From NCBI RefSeq assembly GCF_026151205.1, contig NC_087073.1, positions 6,531,001 through 6,595,000 on the forward strand: 64,000 bases of DNA, read 5' to 3'. The DNA comes from Bolinopsis microptera. Its lineage: Eukaryota; Ctenophora; Tentaculata; Lobata; Bolinopsidae. Both the position numbers and the translations under genes were made by a program. How positions within the stretch are numbered: position 1 is the stretch's first letter; every line of letters begins with the position of its first letter. Positions 55,801 through 64,000 of this stretch are shown piece after piece. The notes beneath the pieces are model-generated. The model had not been told where the DNA came from. It did not search any database and saw nothing but the letters and a program-made list of their open reading frames with translations.

Positions 55801-58800
55801 ATGACCTGGTGAGGCGAGGGAGTATCATTCGCTGTTATTGAAACGAGCTCTCAGTGTTCTAAGGTTTAAATCTACGCTAAGATTAAGGTTCCGAACGGCA
55901 TAGTAAGCATGGGCATATTATAATATTGTAGTTGTCTAAGTACTGTACGTACTGTAAGAGTAACCTGAGATATGGCACCCGTTAAAAATAATCATAGAAA
56001 CGGTCAGATTAAGTAGGCACCGACTACCATTAAATAGGCTAAATGATTGAAGAAGTGGACTGACAAGCACGTGCAGCTGCATGGTAGTGGTAGAACAAGT
56101 TAATGTTAAGAGTCCTGAAATTATAACGCTGAGATAGTTATGCTGCTTGATACGAAGATAATAATGATTGACAAAACTGTTAGGCAGCGATCATTCGCCA
56201 AAGATTCGATTTCAACTGAATTGCTTGTCTCAAAGAAAAATAGTAAAATTAAGATTAGTGGGGCTCAACATAAGTATAAACTATAAAACACTAACGGTTA
56301 AATTCACGTGCCACTTGCTAGATTTTGTCAATTTCATTTACGTTATCGAACTACCGAGTCAAACATTTGACAAGTGGCACGTGAATTTTAACCGTTAGTA
56401 ATTATAGTACTTAGTTTATGTTACTTAAACCAAATCTTGCCAGTCCACATTTACGGAGACGATGAAATATCTTAGATTTTGGGGTGTCTGGTATTTAAAC
56501 AAATATTGTTCCTAGCCGAAATTATCGCTGCTCAAAGGTCAGTACTTGTGTATAAAATTGTATTGCGCTAGCGAATTTTGATCGCGCGTATTGAATTTGA
56601 AAATCGAGTCTAAAAATCGATCCTCTCCTACAGCTTTTCAGCGATTTCACCCTGAAACGATGGGACCAAAAGCAGCTGATAGATATGACTTCTATTAGAA
56701 ACGATTAAAAAGTTTATTTCGAGGTAATTTTCACGAAGACGCTCTTCCCTCTTGCGTTAAATTCCCTTCCTACATAAATCACAACCTAAACAAATTGCAA
56801 ACATCACTATCAGTGTCACACATTATATCAGTTATCAAAAGGATATCTACAGAGTACTAGCTCCGAACACTCCCCATCCTCCTTGCAGACAGTTTTATTA
56901 GAGGAGAAACTGCAGCTACTCGTGCAACAATCCCCGTCCACTGGACTGAAATGATGAAGAGTTATGTGGGAGAGTCCCATTGTGCAGAATATTATAAAAG
57001 CGGTTATTGCATACCTGCGAGACATAATTATACACCATTCACTCTCCGGAACCCGACTATTAGCCGGACTTGCAGCATACCATTTAGCAGCAGTAGTGAT
57101 TTAACTTTAAGGTGATATTTTTCTAGAGATCACCTTAAAATTTCACCTGAATTGGACCATTCAGTTTACTTCCTGACCTATTTAACCTCACTATTTTTGT
57201 CGAATCACTTCAGGGCACTTAGACTCTGACGCATGCTGGTTAATTTCACGAGAGCAGTATAGGATACCTACTAAAACGGCTCTGTTATTTAAACTAATTA
57301 CAACACTACAAATCTATTACATTTATTGAGGATGTTACACAAGGAATATATTTAATGTAGTTTGTGGAGTCCTCTGTACTCTCCTCACGTCCGACAATGG
57401 CGTTTCTCTTGTTGCTAATATAGAAGTGGTTGGGTTCAAAGAATACTGACCAGTGCAAACTAACCAGCATTAAATGGATTCGCTGTTAACTTGTAATTTG
57501 TTTCCCAGCATCAAGATTTAATTTTTACCCCAATGACCTATAACGCACAATGTTAAACAATTTGTTCGACCAACAAAATAGAATCGAAAAAGTGAGATTT
57601 TAAATAAAAACATCAAATTTTCACGCAGTTCCAGTTGGAAGTCTGGATCAAATGTTGTTCAGGAACAAAAATATGCATTTCATTGCCAAATAAGACGAAA
57701 ATCTCGAATATTCGTCGATGATAACTAGTACTACTTTTCCCCCCGTTTTTAAAACGAGTCTATCCTTCATTTGCAATGAAATAATATATTTATAATCATA
57801 AGCTCTCGTATCGATAGTTTTTGAAAGAAAAATATAAATCACAATTTAATTTTAATTTTGTGTTATTACACCAAACGCGAATTTACCATCATTATTTATT
57901 GAATATAAAATTAACCACTCCCTCTGCAGTAGTACTAGTTTAAATACTGAGGATCAATCTGGAAGATTCGGTAAGTTTTTTGGATATTTAAGGCCCAGAC
58001 ACTTAACGAATAACGACAATAAGCTGTCGGGGAAATTGAAATTTTGAAGTTTAACTTAGCTTAAATACTTATTAAGTGCTTCGCGAGACTTCGAGTAGAG
58101 ATCACACATATTGTTGCCAAACAGAACTAGACGTGTAGTTGAGTAATTTTCAAAACAGATTACGATGCAGGCATGATGTCTCGGAACTCAGCAGTGCAGT
58201 GATCAAGAACAGAATTCCCGTATTTCCCGTAGCATTAATTTGAAATGCTGAGAACAAAGTAAATAAAAACAATGACTACGAACAATAATTTAATAGATTA
58301 TTATTTTTGAAAGTTTTTCCCGCAATACAGTGGAATCCTATCAAAATATTGAATCTGACAGCAAAATGCTGCAGCAGAACCTTATAACAAGTCGCACAAA
58401 CGTTACTGTATGTCGTTCGGGGGTACGATCATATTGACCCAATGCCCGATATTTGTTTGCTACCTAATCCCTGGCCTCGTGGTCACTCAGACTGACCAAA
58501 ACTTGGCATTAAAACATAAATTTTCTAAAAAGGGTAACTCTGAAAAAAAAACTCAAACCTGCAGAGGAAGCCCTGGTGCCTCCGAACAGTGCAGGGAGTG
58601 CCGGTGGTGGAGTCGGCGGGGGTACAGCAGGGGTCTATATCCTGGCACGTACTGTTGTGTCCACAGTCGCACTCCTCGTCCCATTCTTTTATCCCGTTAC
58701 CACAGTAACTGTCTGCTTCTGAGGTTTGTGTTGTGTGTGGTAACTAGTCATTTTGTAATATCTACAATAATGTAACAGGTGCATACTTTCGAAATCGAAC

Positions 58801-61800
58801 TTAAAGCATGTAATTTTAAGGGGAATCGTCATTTTTGTCATTTTTGTCGAGGCTGAAACCTCGAAAACAGGATGTTTTAGAGCGGGTAAGAAGCACGTCC
58901 AGGATGGCTTGTCTGGAACACAAACTGAGCAGGTTGTTGTGAGGAAGATCTCCATTGGTAGCCTGGGGAAATCTGCTTTTAAAGGGAAACATGACAGCCT
59001 TCTTGGGTGGCAGGGGAGTTAACCTCTTAGAATTGTTACCATTAGCTTAGGAGTTAGGAGTATTTAGATGCCATGAATTTTAAAGGAGAAACCATGAAAT
59101 AGTTGAAATAGTTGAGGGGTATGCTAGCTACTTCCAGCCAGTCTCGACAGATTCTAAAAGTTGTGGAATATTTGGCAGTTTTGCGGAGTGCACAAGTCAC
59201 AAGACGCGGCAATTTGGCAGTAATGCTGATTTTACATACCGTTAACAGGTAAATATTATTATCACACTTTCGAGCCAAATTTGGCAGGAAAGCAGAATTG
59301 ATATTGCATGCCCCGATGGGGAGCACTGGCTCTCACCCGGGGGCATGAAATATCAATCAGTTGCTCAGAGAGAGCCCGATATTCCCATAGGAACAAGGAG
59401 CCCACTATCAACAACTGTTCTACTACTGTGAGGTACTGATTTAAATAAAGATTTAAATCAACAACCTGAAGTAGTCTATGACCGTAAATGCAATGATCAG
59501 ATGAACTTTCCACAATTAGGAAAAATGTATATTTATCGATGATTTTAAAAATATTTCCTTGCGTTTGAGATCTGTTAAGCGAAATAAAAATTTTTGTTGT
59601 AAAACTTTTTCAAGCTGTTGCTTTTTTACTGCACTTCATATTTCAAAGCCTAATTAAGCTTCGAATGATGAAACAAAGTAAAAACTCCCTGGCTTGTACG
59701 AGCTTTAAGTGACTTAAGATTACTGAAAACGAGATCAAAGTTTACGAGCAGACTTGAAAGTTGCACAAAGTTTTGGTACTTGTCAGCGATACAATCAATC
59801 AGGCTAATTAATTTCCCTAATCACTTACTTGAAATTAAAAAGGAAATGTCAGAACAAACTACAGTCGCCCTCACAAAAAATAGTAAACACTAAACGATGT
59901 TTGATTAATTCGAACGAAGAAAACACACAAAACAAGAATCTTGGTGTCAAGTAGTTATATTTGAAAGAAAATTATTGTCAAGAATTGATAAAGGGCTGGT
60001 CAGCAAATCATAACGTAATAAATTGTGATACATTACGATATGGGATCATTCGCATATTAATTTAGCCACATTTCAGCCATCTCAGACCTCACTTTTAACC
60101 CCATCTGATCCCTTCTGTGATCCATATTCCATATAGAAATTGTGCAGAAATTATACTTGGCTTTTCCAAACCGGTTTCGCCTAGATTAGCTTGAGAAATT
60201 CGTGGCTGATCTATAAACAGACTGATAAAGAGATTCTGTATGTAGATTCTGTACAATAAAGAGCGGAAATTCTATCCCAGGACTAGTTTTAACTGAATTT
60301 TAGTTAGTGCAAATAAGTGCAATAAAAACATCCTATAAAATATATTATTTATATAAATATATCAAGGGACGAATGACGTAACTTAATCAGCTAATCTGGT
60401 TATAAATTAGTCTGGGCACTGGGGCAAACAGGTCCGATGATTAATGTGCTGCCATTCATTAGACCAATTCAATATTGGTAACAGTACGGGTGAACTACCT
60501 GGCCATGACCAGGATGGTTATAGGCTGGTGGAGTACTGCGTTCTAAAATGTTGAAGAGATACATTTGAATATTACAAATGTTCTGATAATTTCCAGTTCA
60601 GATAATTTTTAGCTCGAAGCAGATAATGGCAAATATTTGCAAGTAAAGATGAATACTGACTAAGAACTAAGCAGAATACTGATGATCAAGAATTCAAAGT
60701 CACGTATTACCCGTATGCATTGATTAAAATCTGAAATAAAGTAAATAAGAACAATGACTACGACATAATTAATGATTATGTAATTTGGAAAGTGTATTGA
60801 TAAAGTGGAACCTATCAAATATAAGACAGCAAATGCGCACAGACTTATAACAAATCACAAACGTACTGTAATTCTTCTACTCATGTTGACACAATGAACG
60901 ATAACTGTGTGTACCTAATCACATCACGGATGTTCTATCAACTACAACTTGGCATTAAACATATTTATTCTAAAAATAACTCTGAAAAAAAAAACTCAAA
61001 CCTCAAGAAGCCTGTGCTCGAACGTGCAGGAGTGCCGGTGAAGCTCGGGCGGGTATCAGCAGGACAATACCCATGGCACGTGTGGGAACACATCAACTCA
61101 TGCCCTCGTTATCCGTACAAGAAATTGTGCGCATATCAGGATTGTGTGTAAATGTGATGGCACTGAGATTTGTAATATCTACTAATGTAACTCATCTTCG
61201 AAATAACTTAAAGCATGTAGATTAGGAATCTATTTGCTTTGCAATAATAAAACAAAATGTTCGACACGTCAGATGCTTTGTCTGGACACTAAACTAACGG
61301 TTTTGATGAAATCTCCATTTACCGGGCAAATTGGCTTCAAAGAAAGAGTCTTGTAAATTAACTCACATGTTTACCATAGCGATTCAAGTATTTTCAAAAT
61401 TTTAAAGAGCCATGAAATATTGAAAATTGAGGATAAGGTTTTATTTTTTTTAATATCATAACCTTTAAGGTTTTATTAACCACCGTCCCAGACGTCTCGT
61501 AATGACCGAATTCTTAGTGGTTTCAATAACTCTACGTAAGCTGAAAGTTCTGGTAGTACTGACAGGTTCTTGCAAAATTCTTGGAAATAGCTCAAGAATC
61601 ATCTTAAAATAGCATTTAGAGCTCAAAAAACACACGTGCTTTGACACGTGATATCCGCTCGTATATACTGGTAAACAAATTGTTGGCATCTTTGAAAACA
61701 GATATTTAACCCACAAATCACAAATTATAGTTTGGAAAGTTCTGAGGGGGAAATTGGTTAGAGCAGATTATCTCTATGTGCCAAACCAACACATTTGAAA

Positions 61801-64000
61801 ACTCGTAACCACCGTCTAGTTAGAAAGACACTCAGGAGCATTGCATAAAGTGCAAGGTGGCCGCAAGGATCACATTGTGGCAGACGAATGAGGGCTTCAG
61901 AGTGCTCTGATCATCACAAATCGAGATATTAAAAGTTGTTCGGAAAATTACAAAATTATTGACATGCTTACCCGATTTTGCTAACTTTTGATAGGAAGGT
62001 GGTAGAGACTTCTGGAATAGCGCCACGCGACCGCAACTAGTATGTTTATATGGAAGTTATGAAGGAACTCATGCAATAAAATCATAAAATACTTCCTTTT
62101 CGAATTATTGGCCCTTGCTTCACACTAGATACATACCTACACACTTCACATCATTTACCTTGTTTACCGTTGTAGCATTCCATGTTTATGTATAATCATG
62201 TGTAGTATATTTAGTCTTCTAGTAGTTTCAGGATTGTATGTTTTTTTGCTATAAAAGTTTGTCGTCGTATGAACTAATTTTTGTTATGAATTTTTTATCG
62301 CATTTTTTTATAAAGTTGATTGAATTAAAAGTAAATAATTATACACTAATTTTGCCTCAGATTTATGTTTTTTGTGTTTTTTACGTTTTGAATTTTTGAT
62401 AGAAATATTTTTAGATCATGAATACGATGTTGTCACATTGAAACGTCGAATAATTTCTTTCCTGATAAGAGCCTTTTACCTTGTCGCATCAAACGTGATC
62501 AATCGAAATTTACCCACGAAAACATGCTACTACTGCACTGCATATAATAATTGATTGTTTGTGGGTTAAGTAGCTGTTTTAGAACATGACAGCAATTTAG
62601 CATTTACTAACCAGTAAAATTAATAAGTTACAGTTTCCACCAATAAGATATGCCGTACGAGCAGATTTCGCGTGTCAAAGCACATATGCTTGTGTTCACG
62701 ATATTTTCTTCGTTTGAACTCTAAATGCTCTGCTATTGAAGACGATTCATTCCAAGAATTTTGCAACCTGGTAGCACTACCAAGGTTGCAGCTTTTGTAG
62801 GGCTATTAACAGCTTTACAACTCTTTAGGGTGGTTACTGAGACTATGGATAACAATTTCCTGCAGAGAACTAATTGTCGCAATTTTTTCCCAGACAAGTT
62901 TCATAATTCCCTAACTTTTTTCCCTTTTTTTAGAGCCTTTTTGTCTCTAACTAAATTAAAATATCAATCACAAACAATTGATGAATCATAAACAGTTGAT
63001 TGCAGTACGTTATGAGTTTTGTGATAAATAAATTTGCCCTCACCTTGTCGTACATGATGTAGTTACCACCATGTTCAGACCCAGGAGTACAAAGTTTTGT
63101 GTCTGAATCATGCTGAAAAACATTAATTATTACTTGTGTTGATAACTTTAAGGAGCAATGCAAAAAGTTAGACACACATTTATTAAATATCGGTTAAAAC
63201 GATCGAATTTTCCGATCACTTACAGATTAAGATGAGTACAAAAGTAAATCGCGTGATAGAATATGTGGAAACATTTGAGCAAAGTAAACTCTAAAAACGG
63301 AAGAACTGTTAATTAGTCAATTCAGTTAAAACAAGTTACAACATTGAACAAGCTCTTACACTAGCTCCAAAGTTGTGCCCTAGTTCGTGAGATAGTATTA
63401 TGAAGGATACATCGTGTCCCACGTACGCTCCAAAGTTCATCATGCTAACAATTCCAGTGTTAAAACTAGCTTTGTGTCCGTTCATGGAGTATCGCTGATC
63501 ACAGATTCCTCCAGTTCTATCTGCGTTAAATAATATAAAGAAGAGAATTCGTGGAATTTTATCACTCAAAATTCCCGGTCTCGAGTTTTTTCCTCAAATT
63601 ATAATTCGGTATTTCCATTAACGGCGCGTGCGCGAAGAGTAACCGCTTCGCGCTAACGATAAAACAGTTTTAACAATAAAAATGTTTTCTCGCGCGTTCC
63701 ATGATACCATCTGCGTACTAATCTTTCTGTCAGACCAATTTGTTATCAGTAAGACGTGAGATATATGATACTACCGCTCTCTCTAAACAGGTTGACATAA
63801 TCATCAAAAAATTATAAACGACCGCGAAATGTGTAAGGCTTCTCATCACAGAAGTAAAGTATTTAAGATAACTACAACTCTCACCTTTGGCCCCGACGTA
63901 AGCTAGGCCCAGGACGCCAGACTCAAAGTCCCGATAAGTGAAACACAGGGCCAGACAGTACGAGGAGTGGTCGTATTCGCTCCACCGCACAAGGTAGTCG
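43722..64000 (-). CDS. ADAM10: ADAM10/kuzbanian-like transmembrane metalloprotease, partial (N-terminus beyond window)
   Basis: Twelve phase-compatible exons give about 420 residues, with the prodomain and early catalytic domain beyond base 64000. From the right edge: catalytic domain with HELGHNFGAS|HD (Zn ligands in visible residues 83, 87, 93) and the Met-turn NYIMYDK; ATNGD...SLCS linker; disintegrin-like domain (CGNGIKEWDEECDCG); Cys-rich membrane-proximal region (CCTSSCSF, GSVCQLAGLEGCQCE, GYCNEQHRC); one transmembrane helix (WYYSLSSLAGLIALIVMF); and a basic tail. The arrangement and spacing match ADAM10 closely, including its lack of an EGF module. The family sheds Notch and other surface proteins at the plasma membrane. 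The tail end is uncertain: the last exon could stop at 44030 or splice to 43722-43873. A decayed copy of two exons lies in an upstream intron. Confidence 0.9.
44107..44239 (-). CDS. ADAM10: ADAM10-like, cytoplasmic tail exon
   Basis: Acceptor AACTTTTACAG. It encodes YTYVRRVPIRRALTRVKSTF, a basic juxtamembrane segment, and ends near KHHKPIPL. A GTTTGT donor at 44106 resembles others in this gene; if it is not used, the frame continues to a stop at 44030 through an unlikely hydrophobic stretch. Confidence 0.6.
44536..44830. repeat. 147-bp tandem duplication in an ADAM10 intron
   Basis: ACATTTTTCGACGACCCATC through GCAATTTAAGTT occurs twice head to tail (44536, 44683) with moderate divergence. 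Confidence 0.9.
45174..45305 (-). CDS. ADAM10: ADAM10-like, transmembrane exon
   Basis: Acceptor CTCTCCCCAG, donor AAG|GTCAGT; 44 residues. DPLSSLEEVFSERSLS precedes WIKEHWYYSLSSLAGLIAL and MFK. The W-rich entry to the helix resembles ADAM10. The first exon bases and acceptor are repeated at about 45499-45535. Confidence 0.88.
45306..45545. repeat. 24-bp minisatellite abutting the transmembrane-exon acceptor, with a duplicated acceptor
   Basis: About eight units of GTGAACTGGTCACAATAAAG plus TGACA lie just upstream (gene sense) of the exon. The block GACTGGAGAGAGGGTCCTGG is present at the true exon border (45289) and again at 45498, so the array contains a decoy 3' splice site about 210 bases upstream. 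Confidence 0.9.
45671..47457. mobile_element. 1.8-kb foldback element with satellite monomers in its arms
   Basis: The ends CTCCAGTAGCAGGCAGGGG (about 45672) and its complement (to 47455) begin long inverted arms: 45671-46175 against 46785-47457, similarity close to complete over several hundred bases. The right arm holds an extra ~175-bp monomer (46973-47150) missing from the left. A ~600-bp unique centre separates the arms. No transposase frame was recognised. It lies in the ADAM10 intron between the transmembrane and membrane-proximal exons. Confidence 0.85.
47163..48020. repeat. 429-bp tandem duplication across the edge of two elements
   Basis: Bases 47163-47591 and 47592-48020 are nearly identical. 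The unit contains the right half-arm of the 45.7-47.5 kb foldback, a unique spacer, and the first bases of the next element (TAGCAGGAACCCGTC). The break therefore lies within the terminal repeat of the 48-49 kb transposon. Confidence 0.9.
48007..49356. mobile_element. 1.35-kb element with ~310-bp terminal inverted repeats and a TA target site
   Basis: The left end TA|GCAGGAACCCGTCTAACCC and right end GGGTTATACGGGTTCCTGC|TA are inverted, and the complementarity continues about 310 bases to TATATCGTCTCGCTTTATAT. TA flanks both ends, which suggests a Tc1/mariner-like insertion. The interior (about 48330-49045) has no recognisable transposase. Another terminal repeat is found at 901-1216. Confidence 0.88.
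50618..50692 (-). CDS. ADAM10: ADAM10-like, membrane-proximal Cys exon
   Basis: Acceptor CCCCCTCAG, donor AAC|GTGAGT; 25 residues, GAGQACLEYSGYCNEQHRCV then TINLN. It corresponds to the short ADAM10 segment just before the transmembrane stalk. Confidence 0.85.
50777..50870. mobile_element. tiny hairpin element flanked by 8-bp repeats
   Basis: GGGAGGCGAAGTTATATTTA (50785 on) pairs with the inverted copy ending TTCGCCTCCC at 50853. GCTAAACC occurs directly on both sides (50777 and 50863), consistent with an 8-bp target duplication and a hAT-type miniature insertion. Confidence 0.6.
51455..51595 (-). CDS. ADAM10: ADAM10-like, Cys-rich exon
   Basis: Acceptor CTCTCCTCAG, donor CAG|GTTCGT; 47 residues with nine Cys-containing motifs such as GSVCQLAGLEGCQC and CDVCCVVMETGVC. 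This matches the ADAM10 membrane-proximal pattern. Confidence 0.88.
51660..51785. repeat. irregular CCGAATA repeats
   Basis: Multiple copies of CCGAATA and TATTCGG lie in both orientations, upstream of the Cys-rich exon. They form weak inverted repeats and may be a degraded foldback. Confidence 0.5.
53729..53880. repeat. ~44-bp minisatellite, three and a half copies, in an ADAM10 intron
   Basis: The unit CAACCTCAGGGAGAGTTCAT plus AGCGCACCCTAACGTTAAAT is repeated. It starts about 40 bases from the donor of the exon at 53919-54008. Confidence 0.9.
53919..54008 (-). CDS. ADAM10: ADAM10-like, Cys-rich exon
   Basis: It reads SGECGASQSKGLLTLCNQDQ then NTCTQDGRCQ, donor CAG|GTTTGT. The right border is placed at CACTGGTGAG because this preserves phase and the ADAM10 Cys spacing, but the acceptor is poor. 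Confidence 0.75.
55053..55414. repeat. GA tracts and TGTAACCTGG-type repeats in an ADAM10 intron
   Basis: (GA)n tracts lie at about 55053-55070 and 55397-55413. Between them are repeated CTGTAACCTGGTAA blocks and two copies of GATGGAGCATTTAACTTTCC. Confidence 0.7.
56291..56398. repeat. 108-bp foldback with 28-bp arms
   Basis: CTAACGGTTAAATTCACGTG (56291 on) is the inverted match of the sequence ending at 56398, with a single 1-base gap over 28 bases. Both arms contain the palindrome CACGTG. Confidence 0.8.
56505..56750. mobile_element. deleted copy of the 30.4-31.2 kb palindromic element
   Basis: The left part (ATATTGTTCCTAGCCGAAAT to CACCCTGAAACG) and the right part (ATGGGACCAAAAGCAGCTGA to TTTTCACGAAGAC) match the two arms of the 30448-31171 palindrome. 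The palindrome centre has been lost. Confidence 0.8.
56858..56945 (-). CDS. ADAM10: ADAM10-like, Cys-rich exon
   Basis: Acceptor ATCATTTCAG supplies the last base of a Ser codon, then PVDGDCCTSSCSFSSNKTVC and KEDGECSEL. The donor is a weak CTA|GTACTC, chosen for phase and Cys spacing. Confidence 0.78.
58559..58718 (-). CDS. ADAM10: ADAM10-like, disintegrin-domain exon
   Basis: Acceptor CCTCAG|AAGCAG is a NAGNAG-type tandem site. The exon reads ADSYCGNGIKEWDEECDCGH and on to CTVRRHQGFLC, then donor AG|GTTTGA. The CGNG...EECDCG run is the disintegrin hallmark. Confidence 0.92.
58860..58962 (-). CDS. ADAM10: ADAM10-like, linker exon after the catalytic domain
   Basis: Acceptor TTTCCCCAG, donor G|GTTTCA. 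It reads ATNGDLPHNNLLSLCSRQAI then LDVLLTRSKTSCFR, matching the conserved ADAM10 block that ends the metalloprotease domain. Phase 0 in, phase 1 out, as its neighbours need. Confidence 0.88.
60670..61345 (-). pseudogene. decayed copy of two ADAM10 exons (segmental duplicate)
   Basis: Homologous to 58191-58985. The copy of the linker exon (about 61260-61325) still reads NGDFIKTVSLVSRQSI, then TGA, and its acceptor CAG has become CCGG. The copy of the disintegrin exon (about 61005-61155) keeps scattered identity, such as CACCGGCACTCC, but is frame-broken. It lies upstream of the functional pair inside the 58963-63043 intron, so it must be skipped in splicing. Confidence 0.85.
61750..62110. repeat. 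satellite-like monomer(s) shared with the foldback elements
   Basis: GTAGAGACTTC...CCGCAACTAGTATGTTTAT followed by AAGTTATGAAGGAACTCATG and CTTTTCGAATTATTGG matches the monomers inside the 26.4-28.4 kb and 45.7-47.5 kb elements. No inverted partner is present here. Confidence 0.6.
63044..63112 (-). CDS. ADAM10: ADAM10-like, exon with third zinc ligand and Met-turn
   Basis: Acceptor GTTTTTCAG, donor AAG|GTGAGG; 23 residues, HDSDTKLCTPGSEHGG then NYIMYDK. The first His completes the HExxHxxGxxHD zinc site begun in the preceding exon. Confidence 0.92.
63360..63520 (-). CDS. ADAM10: ADAM10-like, catalytic-site exon
   Basis: Acceptor TTTAACGCAG, donor AGT|GTAAGA; 53 residues. RTGGICDQRYSMNGHKASFN leads to VSFIILSHELGHNFGAS, the zinc-binding helix with the catalytic Glu. 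Confidence 0.95.
63885..64000 (-). CDS. ADAM10: ADAM10-like, catalytic-domain exon truncated by the window edge
   Basis: It reads DYLVRWSEYDHSSYCLALCF then TYRDFESGVLGLAYVGAK, donor G|GTGAGA. The TYRDF.SGVLGLA.VGA block is typical of ADAM10 and ADAM17. The exon continues beyond 64000. Confidence 0.88.

Larger units (their letters stand above)
58191..58985. repeat. segmental duplication, intact copy (contains two ADAM10 exons)
   Basis: This segment aligns with 60670-61345 in the same orientation, with blocks such as AACAATGACTACGA, TGAAAAAAAAACTCAAACCT, TTGTAATATCTAC and AACTTAAAGCATGTA. The copies have diverged by indels and point changes. Confidence 0.85.

Noticed and set aside
58410-58775. 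121-codon plus-strand frame
   Set aside because: It is the antisense shadow of the disintegrin exon at 58559-58718.
1-64000. tRNA, rRNA or hammerhead ribozyme genes
   Set aside because: CTGATGA cores (for example at about 35520 and 45161) lack the GAAA partner, and no tRNA A/B box pair with a foldable cloverleaf was found by eye.

Overview
The window is eukaryotic, animal-type DNA. It is AT-rich and gene-poor, its genes are split by short spliceosomal introns, and minisatellites and foldback DNA transposons are abundant. The gene content (class A receptors, a cyclic-nucleotide-gated channel, an ADAM10-type sheddase) and the repeat load suggest an early-branching metazoan, possibly a cnidarian. 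That placement is inference. No rRNA, tRNA, CRISPR or prokaryotic-style operon was seen.

All recognised genes lie on the minus strand. From low to high coordinates: (1) 3401-10989, a class A seven-transmembrane receptor in nine recognisable exons (receptor C). Its largest intron (5346-9224) holds (2) 6152-8017, a cyclic-nucleotide-gated channel whose S1-to-C-terminus lies in one 1.86 kb exon on the same strand. (3) 11646-13166, a paralogous class A receptor (receptor B) in four exons, with two phase-compatible candidate first exons at 16055-16098 and 34327-34406. (4) About 43.7 kb to beyond the right edge, the protease-to-tail part of an ADAM10/kuzbanian-like metalloprotease in about a dozen small exons. 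Exon joins were rebuilt by hand from AG/GT boundaries. Codon phase closes at every join between recognised exons.

Between 13.8 and 43.7 kb I recognise no gene apart from one candidate first exon at each end of the search. The stretch holds minisatellites, a 2 kb inverted-repeat element, a hAT-like miniature element built of CCGGA pentamers with an 8-bp target duplication, and a near-perfect palindrome with two 353-bp arms. Further foldback elements sit at 0.26-0.62, 45.7-47.5, 48.0-49.4, 50.8 and 56.3-56.75 kb. Several carry one shared satellite-like monomer.

Two themes connect the window. First, tandem arrays repeatedly sit against exon borders of the receptor and ADAM genes. In one case (13.17-13.81 kb) the repeat unit, read in the gene's sense, is itself a branch-point plus pyrimidine-tract module. 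Second, duplication at several scales has reshaped genes: a receptor pair, a duplicated splice donor, a duplicated splice acceptor, and a decayed copy of two adjacent ADAM10 exons.
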